A DNA stretch of 34,829 nucleotides from Oscillospiraceae bacterium (lineage in GTDB: Bacteria > Bacillota > Clostridia > Oscillospirales > Oscillospiraceae), in the NCBI GenBank assembly GCA_017435525.1, contig JAFSEW010000003.1:1-34829 (forward strand), written 5' to 3'. The notes under the pieces were generated by a model. That model saw only the letters and a list, made by a program, of their open reading frames with translations, ran no database searches and was not told the DNA's origin. Shown piece by piece: positions 1-5,929 of this stretch (position 1 is the first letter of the stretch; the number at the start of each line of letters is the position of its first letter). A program made the translations under genes and the position numbers.

Positions 1-1509
1 GGCGGCAAGGAGATGGACTTCACCTACGGCGACTGCAAGAAGGAAATGGACATGGTCAACAAGGCCTTCATCGAGATCATGATCGAGGGCGACGCCAACG
101 GCCGTGGCTTCCAGTACCCCATCCCCACCTACTCCATCACCCGTGATTTCGACTGGAGCGAGACCGAGAACAACAAGCTCCTGTTTGAAATGACCGCCAA
201 GTACGGCACCCCCTACTTCTCCAACTATATCAACTCCGATATGGAACCCTCCGATGTGCGCTCCATGTGCTGCCGTCTGCGTCTGGACCTGCGCGAGCTG
301 CGCAAGAAGTCCGGCGGCTTCTTCGGCTCCGGCGAATCCACCGGTTCCATCGGCGTTGTCACCATCAACCTGCCCCGGATCGCTTACCTGGCAGAAAATG
401 AGGCCGATTTCTACGCCCGTCTGGACAAGCTCATGGACATCGCTGCCCGGAGCCTGAAGACCAAGCGTACCGTTATCACCAAGCTGATGGAGAACGGCCT
501 GTATCCCTACACCAAGCGTTACCTGGGCACCTTCTCCAACCACTTCTCCACCATCGGCCTCATCGGTATGAACGAGGTGGGCCTCAACGCCAAGTGGCTC
601 CGGGCCGACCTGACAAGCGAAAAGACCCAGACCTTCGCCAAGGAAGTGCTGGATCACATGCGTGAGCGCCTGAGCGACTATCAGGAGCTGTACGGCGACC
701 TGTATAACCTGGAAGCCACCCCTGCCGAGTCCACCACCTACCGTTTCGCCAAGCACGATAAGGAGCAGTACCCCGATATTATCACCGCCAACGAAAACGG
801 CACCCCCTACTACACCAATTCCTCTCACCTGCCTGTGGGCTACACCGAGGATATCTTCACCGCCCTGGAAATTCAGGACGAGCTGCAGACCCGCTACACC
901 TCCGGCACCGTGTTCCACGCCTTCCTGGGCGAGAAGCTGCCCTCCTGGCAGGCTGCCGCAGCCCTGGTTCGTAAGATCGCGGAGAACCACAAGCTGCCCT
1001 ACTACACCATGAGCCCCACCTACTCCGTGTGTGCCCAGCACGGCTACATTACCGGTGAGCACTACACCTGCCCCACCTGCGGCAAGAAGACCGAGGTCTA
1101 CAGCCGGATCACCGGCTACTACCGCCCGGTGCAGAACTGGAACGACGGCAAGAGCCAGGAGTTCAAGGATCGCAAGGTCTACGATGTGGAAAACTCCGTG
1201 CTGAAGGGCACCGTGAAGGAAGCAGCACCCGTGGCGGAAGAAGCGCCTGTCTGTGAAGCGCCCGCAGGGAAGGAAGTTTCCGGCAAGGCCATCCTTTTCT
1301 CCCGTGTCACCTGCCCCAACTGCCGTGTGGCAGAGGGTCTGCTAAATAAGGCAGGGGTGGCCTTCGAGAAGCTCATCGCCGAGGAGAACCTGGAGCTGGT
1401 TCGCAAGTACGGCGTCAAGGGCGCTCCCACCCTGGTGGTCACCGACGGAGAGAACGCCGTCAGCTACTACAGCGTCCCCGAGATCAAGAAGTATCTGGCA
1501 ACCCTGTAA
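1..1509 (+). CDS. nrdD: Anaerobic ribonucleoside-triphosphate reductase, C-terminal part, with fused glutaredoxin-like domain (5' end outside window)
   Basis: Class III ribonucleotide reductase, which makes deoxynucleotides under anoxia with a glycyl radical. The frame is open from base 1, so the start lies upstream. Visible are the zinc site (SVCAQHG and CPTCGKK, about 1021-1086) and the glycyl-radical loop NWNDGKSQEF, with the radical glycine codon at 1147-1149. After an Ala/Pro/Glu linker (about 1210-1275) comes a thioredoxin-fold domain with the redox motif CPNC (codons 1312-1323) and a cis-proline-like GAPTLVV segment. Classical NrdD uses formate as reductant, while some class III enzymes use thioredoxin or glutaredoxin. 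The fused domain, with a thioredoxin-reductase-like gene immediately downstream, suggests the disulfide-linked type here (inference). An nrdG activase is not in the window. Family call certain; the reductant is inferred. Confidence 0.95.
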   Translation, partial: GGKEMDFTYGDCKKEMDMVNKAFIEIMIEGDANGRGFQYPIPTYSITRDFDWSETENNKLLFEMTAKYGTPYFSNYINSDMEPSDVRSMCCRLRLDLRELRKKSGGFFGSGESTGSIGVVTINLPRIAYLAENEADFYARLDKLMDIAARSLKTKRTVITKLMENGLYPYTKRYLGTFSNHFSTIGLIGMNEVGLNAKWLRADLTSEKTQTFAKEVLDHMRERLSDYQELYGDLYNLEATPAESTTYRFAKHDKEQYPDIITANENGTPYYTNSSHLPVGYTEDIFTALEIQDELQTRYTSGTVFHAFLGEKLPSWQAAAALVRKIAENHKLPYYTMSPTYSVCAQHGYITGEHYTCPTCGKKTEVYSRITGYYRPVQNWNDGKSQEFKDRKVYDVENSVLKGTVKEAAPVAEEAPVCEAPAGKEVSGKAILFSRVTCPNCRVAEGLLNKAGVAFEKLIAEENLELVRKYGVKGAPTLVVTDGENAVSYYSVPEIKKYLATL

Positions 1510-1512
1510 AAG

Positions 1513-1544
1513 AAAAAACAGCCGGGCAAACGCCCGGCTGTTTT
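1513..1544 (+). terminator. Rho-independent terminator after nrdD
   Basis: A 9-bp perfect stem (CAGCCGGGC at 1519-1527 with GCCCGGCTG at 1532-1540, loop AAAC) is preceded by A6 and followed by TTTT. It lies 3 bases past the nrdD stop. Confidence 0.9.
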
Positions 1545-1564
1545 CCGCGACTATCAAAATTGAT

Positions 1565-1671
1565 AATTGACAATTGACAATGGACAATGAAGGGATTTCC
1601 TGCGGAAATGATTTAAAATCATTCGCGAAGCGAATACCATAATTGTCAATTGTCCATTCTCAATTGTCCAT
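1565..1671. repeat. Gene-less inverted-repeat unit built from ATTGACA/ATGGACA heptads
   Basis: The left arm (1565-1588) is heptads ATTGACA, ATTGACA, ATGGACA. The right arm (1641-1671) is the inverted version, TGTCAAT, TGTCCAT and variants. Aligned end to end, the arms pair over about 23 bp with two mismatches. The 52-bp interior holds three small hairpins: ATTTCC-tgc-GGAAAT at 1594-1608, ATGAT-ttaaa-ATCAT about 1608-1622, and ATTCGC-gaa-GCGAAT at 1621-1635. The same heptads form the perfect arms around the four-helix-bundle gene at 25416-25836. The unit sits between the nrdD terminator and the trxB ribosome site. Confidence 0.8.
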
Positions 1672-1693
1672 TTCTATGAAAGGACGATTCCAT

Positions 1694-2602
1694 ATGTATG
1701 ATATTATCATTGTAGGCGGCGGCCCTGCGGGTCTGACTGCCGCGGTTTACGGCCTCCGTGCCGGTAAGACCGTGCTGGTGATCGAGAAGAACAGCTTCGG
1801 CGGCCAGATCGCCTTCTCTCCCAAGGTGGAGAATATCCCCGGCACCATTCAGATCAGCGGCGCGGAATTCGCCGACAAGTTGGTGGAGCAGGCCATGAAC
1901 CTGGGTGCCGAGGTGGAACTGGAAAAGGTAGTGGGCGTAGAAAAGCGCGAGGGCGTGTTCTTCGTATCCACCGAGGAAGGCAGCACATTCGAAGGCCGCA
2001 GCGTGATCCTGGCTCTGGGTGTCAAGCACCGGATGCTGGGCCTGCCGGGAGAATTGGAGCTGATCGGAAACGGCATTTCCTTCTGCGCCGTGTGCGACGG
2101 CGCCTTCTACACCGGCCAGAATGTAGCCATGGTGGGCGGCGGCAACTCTGCATTGCAGGAAGCCCTGCTTCTCAGCGAAGTCTGCACCAAGGTCACCGTG
2201 GTGCAGAATCTGGCGGACTTCACCGGCGAAAAGAAGCTGGCCCAGGCCCTGCTGGCCAAGGAAAATGTGGAAGTGTTCTTCAATCACCTGTCCGTGGGCT
2301 ATGTGACGGAGAACGGCACCCTGACGGGTTTGCAGATCAAGGATTCCGTCACCGGCAATGAAAAGACCATCGCCGTGGACGGCGTATTCCTGGCCGTGGG
2401 CCTGATGCCGGAGAACGAGCCCTTCGGCCACCTGGCAAGCCTCAACGATTGGGGCTACTTCGATTCCCAGGAGGATTGCCGCACTGCCACCGAAGGCCTG
2501 TTTGTCGCCGGCGACTGCCGCAGCAAGCGCATCCGCCAGGTGGTCACCGCCTCTGCCGACGGCGCAGTGGCAGCCATGGCCGCCTGCGCCTATCTGGATT
2601 AA
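1694..2602 (+). CDS. trxB: Thioredoxin reductase-like FAD/pyridine nucleotide-disulfide oxidoreductase
   Basis: Low-molecular-weight thioredoxin reductase family, 302 aa. The N-terminal FAD-binding motif is GGGPAG (residues 8-13), the redox disulfide is CAVC (C131/C134), the second dinucleotide-binding loop is GGGNSA (148-153), and the C-terminal FAD motif is GLFVAGDCR. The start is ATG 1694, with AAAGGA upstream. An earlier in-frame start at 1643 would translate the intergenic inverted repeat and is rejected. Oddity: the basic HRRxxxR motif that grips the NADPH 2'-phosphate in classical TrxB is absent; the equivalent stretch reads VVQNLADFTGEKK. The electron donor may therefore be NADH or another carrier. 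It lies 184 bp after the nrdD-glutaredoxin fusion, behind a terminator, and is a plausible reductase for that domain (inference). Confidence 0.85.
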   Translation: MYDIIIVGGGPAGLTAAVYGLRAGKTVLVIEKNSFGGQIAFSPKVENIPGTIQISGAEFADKLVEQAMNLGAEVELEKVVGVEKREGVFFVSTEEGSTFEGRSVILALGVKHRMLGLPGELELIGNGISFCAVCDGAFYTGQNVAMVGGGNSALQEALLLSEVCTKVTVVQNLADFTGEKKLAQALLAKENVEVFFNHLSVGYVTENGTLTGLQIKDSVTGNEKTIAVDGVFLAVGLMPENEPFGHLASLNDWGYFDSQEDCRTATEGLFVAGDCRSKRIRQVVTASADGAVAAMAACAYLD

Positions 2603-2610
2603 CCCCAACA

Positions 2611-2637
2611 CCCCGGAACTTCCGTTCCGGGGTTTTT
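2611..2637 (+). terminator. Rho-independent terminator after trxB
   Basis: Perfect 9-bp stem CCCCGGAAC (2611-2619) with GTTCCGGGG (2624-2632), loop TTCC, then T5 (2633-2637), beginning 8 bases after the trxB stop. Confidence 0.92.
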
Positions 2638-2644
2638 CATAGGA

Positions 2645-2727
2645 ATGGAAAGCGTTCCAATCCTTCCGTCGCCCCGTAGGGGCCGGTTGAGGCACACCGG
2701 CCCTAAACCGAAGGGCCCGTATCCTAA
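2645..2727. repeat. Dispersed intergenic repeat, copy A
   Basis: This block shares TTCCGTCGCCC and the 20-mer CCGAAGGGCCCGTATCCTAA (2708-2727) with 4601-4662, where the 20-mer recurs identically at 4643-4662. The middle of this copy holds a GGGGCCGG/CCGGCCC palindrome that the other copy lacks. No coding frame is supported. Confidence 0.7.
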
Positions 2728-2734
2728 AAAATCA

Positions 2735-2762
2735 TGTCACACTTTTCTGTGTGATTCGTTTA
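2735..2762 (+). promoter_or_regulatory. Candidate ECF-sigma autoregulatory promoter
   Basis: TGTCAC (2735-2740) and CGTTTA (2757-2762) are separated by 16 bases. This has the CGT-type -10 and the 16-base spacing usual for ECF sigma promoters, directly before the ECF sigma gene. It overlaps a TCACAC-N6-GTGTGA palindrome. Self-regulation is an inference from position and motif shape. Confidence 0.45.
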
Positions 2763-2786
2763 TAAGGTGAAAGGAGGTGGATCGCT

Positions 2787-3281
2787 ACGGACAAGGATAT
2801 TCTGGAACTGCTGTACCGCAAATACTACAGCAGCACGCTGCTCTATTGCACAGCCCTATGCGGCGATATCTACCTGGCCCAGGACTTGGTGGCCGATGCT
2901 TTCGTCAAGGCATATCTGGCCCTCCCGGAGGAGACACCCTCGTTTCAATTCTGGCTGCTGCGGGTGTGTAAAAACCTTTGGTATGACTACATACGCAAGA
3001 AGAAACCCCTGCTGCTGGAAGATTTGTCCCGGGATACCCCATGCCTTGAAACGCCGGAAACCGTGTATCTGGCAGCAGAACGGCAGCAGGCACTTTGGCG
3101 CGCCATCTATGCATTGCCGCTGCCGGACAGGGAGCTGGTAACCTTGCATTATTTTTCCCGGTTAAGCCTGCCGCAGATCGCTTCTCTCACCGGCAAGAGC
3201 CACGCCGCCGTCCGGCAGCGGCTCCACCGCCTGCGTCAGAAACTAAAAACACAATTGGAGGAGGAAGGTTATGGATTTTAA
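2787..3281 (+). CDS. ECF-type sigma-70 family RNA polymerase sigma factor; non-standard start codon
   Basis: About 164 aa. Region 2 (TALCGDIYLAQDLVADAF and the FQFWLLRVCKNLWYDYIRKK segment) is followed by region 4 with the helix-turn-helix SLPQIASLTGKSHAAVRQRL. The reading frame is closed by TAA at 2763 and contains no ATG or GTG before region 2; the first TTG, at 2886, lies inside it. The best-placed codon is ACG at 2787, 9 bases after AGGAGG, giving the ECF-like beginning xDKDILELLYRKYY; ATC 2781 and ATT 2799 are alternatives. A point mutation of ATG to ACG, a near-cognate start or a sequence error would each explain this. The gene overlaps the anti-sigma gene by 11 bases, which suggests translational coupling. 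Family call firm, start uncertain. Confidence 0.8.
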   Translation, partial: TDKDILELLYRKYYSSTLLYCTALCGDIYLAQDLVADAFVKAYLALPEETPSFQFWLLRVCKNLWYDYIRKKKPLLLEDLSRDTPCLETPETVYLAAERQQALWRAIYALPLPDRELVTLHYFSRLSLPQIASLTGKSHAAVRQRLHRLRQKLKTQLEEEGYGF

Positions 3282-4509
3282 GACCGCTATGGAACATGTT
3301 CGGGATGGCACCGCCACCGAGGAAGAACGCCGCCTGGTAGATAGCGAGGTGGACAAGTACCTGCTGATTACAGAGCACCTGGATGCCCGGTGGGAGCGGG
3401 AAGCGCCCCCCATGCCGGAGGTGCTGCCGGAATTGAAGCAGCTGCGTACCAAGCTGCGCCGCCGCAATGCTGTGCTGATCTTTACCTGCCTGCTGCTGGT
3501 GGCTGCCATTGCCGCCGCAGCAGCCGCCTATATCGCCCCCAGAGTGGAGGAAAGGCAGCAGACCCAGGTTCAGCAGCAAGTGCAGCAGGAAGTTGCCCCC
3601 CAGGTTCAGGAGCAGTTGGAGGAGCGGGAAAAAGCTTTGAAAGAAGCCAACGCGAAATACTGGGACCCTACCGCCCATACATATTCCGCGGATTACTCGG
3701 ATCTGCATCTGACCATGGACTGCTATGCAGAGCTGCACCTTTTCAGCTTTCGCAATGTCCATGTGGGAAGTCCCGTCCAAACAGACATCGGCACCTATCA
3801 GATCCCGGTTACCATCGTGAAAAACGGAGAATATAATCCCCAATACCAGGAAATCACCCTGAAAAAGGATGTGCTCACCCTGCCGCCGGAGCTGGACGAC
3901 AGCTTGATGCAGTATATGTTTGGCTGTATGAGCGGCCTGCCCGCAGGAGAGGATCTTGTGGTGAGAACGCCCGATTGGGTGACGGAGGAAATTGCGCAAA
4001 ACTACGAATATTTCACGCAGTGGCTGGCGCAGCTTCCGGATTATTTCAGCGTTGTGGCGGATGTGACATTTCCGGATTTTATGGATATGGAACAGTTCCT
4101 GGCTTTTTATGAACAGTACACAGACAGGATCAATATTGGATGGGTGGGAATCCGGAGTGGTTCGGGCCTTGGTCTTTGCGGCATGTCTCCCTTTACGAAT
4201 CTCAACGGTGCGGAGGATGTGGAAGGCTACCCCCACCTGCAATTCAGAGGCTTTGACGCGGTAACCCCGGAAAATCTGGAGCAGCACTTCATGTCTCTGC
4301 TGCGCTTTGCCCAGGATCAGTTGGATAAAGGCCGCGGTATCGCCAGATACAGTGATCCTGACTTCTACACGGATGTGCTGGGGTTTGTGAAACTGTATGG
4401 CATCAGCACATACGGCTGCCGCATTACCACCACCCCCAGCGTCCTTCTGGAACTGCTGGAAAGCGGCGTGATCAACTATACCCTTGTGCTGGATACCTTT
4501 ATACCCTAA
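3271..4509 (+). CDS. Anti-sigma factor-like membrane protein (Sigma_reg_N/Sigma_reg_C type)
   Basis: A 412-aa protein. A cytoplasmic head (1-65) with charged helices is followed by one transmembrane segment (about 66-89, very Ala/Leu rich), a Gln/Glu-rich coiled coil (about 92-128) and an extracytoplasmic domain to the C terminus. The layout matches the sigma-factor regulator families found beside Firmicutes ECF sigma genes (assignment from memory). The head probably holds the sigma factor encoded by the overlapping upstream gene, and the outer domain senses an envelope signal (inference). It starts at ATG 3271, with GGAGGAGG just upstream inside the sigma gene, so the two proteins are probably made in fixed ratio. 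No clear terminator follows. Confidence 0.75.
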   Translation: MDFKTAMEHVRDGTATEEERRLVDSEVDKYLLITEHLDARWEREAPPMPEVLPELKQLRTKLRRRNAVLIFTCLLLVAAIAAAAAAYIAPRVEERQQTQVQQQVQQEVAPQVQEQLEEREKALKEANAKYWDPTAHTYSADYSDLHLTMDCYAELHLFSFRNVHVGSPVQTDIGTYQIPVTIVKNGEYNPQYQEITLKKDVLTLPPELDDSLMQYMFGCMSGLPAGEDLVVRTPDWVTEEIAQNYEYFTQWLAQLPDYFSVVADVTFPDFMDMEQFLAFYEQYTDRINIGWVGIRSGSGLGLCGMSPFTNLNGAEDVEGYPHLQFRGFDAVTPENLEQHFMSLLRFAQDQLDKGRGIARYSDPDFYTDVLGFVKLYGISTYGCRITTTPSVLLELLESGVINYTLVLDTFIP

Positions 4510-4555
4510 AAACGCTGTTTCTGTTTGCGCATGTAGGGGCCGGTTTTTTATAGAA

Positions 4556-4662
4556 ACGGATCCTTCGACGCGCCTTCGGCTTGCTCAGGATGACAGATCA
4601 ATGGGGAAAGCTTTCCTAATTTTTCCGTCGCCCTGAGCGAAGCCGAAGGGCCCGTATCCTAA
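4556..4662. repeat. Dispersed intergenic repeats: half of the GGATCCTTCGA/CTCAGGATGACA element plus copy B of the CCGAAGGGCCCG repeat
   Basis: 4556-4595 reads ACGGATCCTTCGAC then CTCAGGATGACA, which matches the right half of the complete element at 10489-10587. Bases 4601-4662 match the repeat at 2645-2727, including an identical 20-mer at 4643-4662. The rest of the 252-bp gap 4510-4761 holds only the promoter at 4703-4731. Confidence 0.7.
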
Positions 4663-4702
4663 GCTATTTTGCAAAATTCAAAAAACCTTAAAATTCTGCG
4701 TA

Positions 4703-4731
4703 TTTACACCGGGGAAAACCTTCGCTATAAT
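4703..4731 (+). promoter_or_regulatory. Housekeeping sigma promoter for the YtvI-like permease
   Basis: TTTACA (4703-4708), 17-base spacer, TATAAT (4726-4731). It lies about 30 bases before the start codon, leaving a short leader that carries the ribosome site. Confidence 0.85.
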
Positions 4732-4761
4732 AAAGGCAGAAAGCAACAGGGAGGCGATGCC

Positions 4762-5826
4762 ATGACCATGCAGAAGAAATGGGATTTCCTGGTAAATCTG
4801 GCTTACTGGGCCGTGATTGCCGCCGCGGTCTATGTGGCCTTTAAATATCTGCTGCCGGTATCCGTGCCGTTTATTATCGGTGTGCTGATAGCGCTGCTGG
4901 TGGTGCGGATCTCCCGGCTGATTCGCTGCCCCAATAAGATCGTGCGCAGTTTTATCACGCTGCTGATCTATAGTCTGCTGGGCACCCTGGTGGGCCTGCT
5001 GGCGGTGAAGGGCGTGGATCTGGTGACCAATGTCATTTTGTGGATCTCCGTGGTGTATCGCACCAAGCTGCTGCCCATGCTGGATATGGCCTATAAATGG
5101 ATGGCCACCACAGTGAATATGCTGGACCCCACCTTGATCAGCGTGCTGGATTCTTTGTCCCAGAGCCTGGTATCCGGCCTGGAGGCACTGGTGGGTAAGC
5201 TCTCCGGCGTTGCCATGAATCTGGTGTCCGGGGTAGCCAAGGGTGTGCCCAGCCTGATCCTGAGCCTGCTGGCTATGATCTTCTGCACGGTGTTTGTGGC
5301 CAATGACTATGAAAAGATCCAGAATTTCTACAGCCACCACACCCCGGAAAAGGTGTCGAATATCCTGAAGCAGATTCGCCAGTACCTGACGGGCACACTG
5401 CTGGTGGTAATCCGCTCCTACGCCCTGATTATGCTGCTGACCTTCACGGAGCTGAGCATTCTGTTTGCCGTGTTCGGTATCAAAGCCCCGCTGCTGAAAG
5501 CGTCCCTCATCGCCGTGATGGACATTCTGCCCATTCTGGGCACCGGCACCGTGATGATTCCCTGGTTTGTCATCAGCTTCCTGCTGGGGGATCTGGTAAT
5601 GGGCATCAAGCTGGCAGCCATCTATGTGATCGTCACCGTGGTGCGCAACTATGTGGAGCCCAAGATCGTGGGCGCCCAGCTGGGGCTGCACCCCATCATT
5701 ACCCTGGCCGCTATGTTTATCGGCCTGCGGCTCTTTGGCTTTTTGGCCATGTTCGGCCTGCCCGTGGCCATTTCCTTCCTGTGGAAGCAGCGGCAGGAAC
5801 GCCTGGGGCAGCAAGCACCCCAATAA
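4762..5826 (+). CDS. AI-2E family / YtvI-like integral membrane permease
   Basis: 354 aa with many hydrophobic segments in the AI-2E family arrangement: two N-terminal helices (about 12-50), a helix near 60-80, a long amphipathic middle region, then paired helices through the second half with the family-typical stretches VMDILPILGTGTVMIPW and VVRNYVEPKIVGAQLGLHP. In spore formers the YtvI branch is annotated as a sporulation membrane protein; other members export small molecules or ions. Nothing here fixes the substrate. The start is ATG 4762 after GGGAGG; upstream in-frame codons lie inside the promoter. It stands alone between its own promoter and terminator. Confidence 0.82.
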   Translation: MTMQKKWDFLVNLAYWAVIAAAVYVAFKYLLPVSVPFIIGVLIALLVVRISRLIRCPNKIVRSFITLLIYSLLGTLVGLLAVKGVDLVTNVILWISVVYRTKLLPMLDMAYKWMATTVNMLDPTLISVLDSLSQSLVSGLEALVGKLSGVAMNLVSGVAKGVPSLILSLLAMIFCTVFVANDYEKIQNFYSHHTPEKVSNILKQIRQYLTGTLLVVIRSYALIMLLTFTELSILFAVFGIKAPLLKASLIAVMDILPILGTGTVMIPWFVISFLLGDLVMGIKLAAIYVIVTVVRNYVEPKIVGAQLGLHPIITLAAMFIGLRLFGFLAMFGLPVAISFLWKQRQERLGQQAPQ

Positions 5827-5831
5827 ATCAA

Positions 5832-5857
5832 AGCCCCGGAAAACTTCCGGGGCTTTT
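5832..5857 (+). terminator. Rho-independent terminator after the permease
   Basis: AGCCCCGGAA (5832-5841) pairs perfectly with TTCCGGGGCT (5845-5854), loop AAC, followed by TTTT. Confidence 0.9.
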
Positions 5858-5865
5858 CTGCACCC

Positions 5866-5894
5866 TTGATTTCTTAACAATTCCCCGATATAAT
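5866..5894 (+). promoter_or_regulatory. Housekeeping sigma promoter for glgB
   Basis: TTGATT (5866-5871), 17-base spacer, TATAAT (5889-5894), 35 bases before the start codon. Confidence 0.82.
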
Positions 5895-5929
5895 AAAAGA
5901 AAAAACACCCCATCAGAAAGGAAATGCAT

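Noticed and set aside
2777-2971. GTG-started 64-codon frame at the sigma gene
   Set aside because: It starts on the ribosome site itself and runs out of frame with the sigma domains; the sigma-type peptide is in the neighbouring frame.
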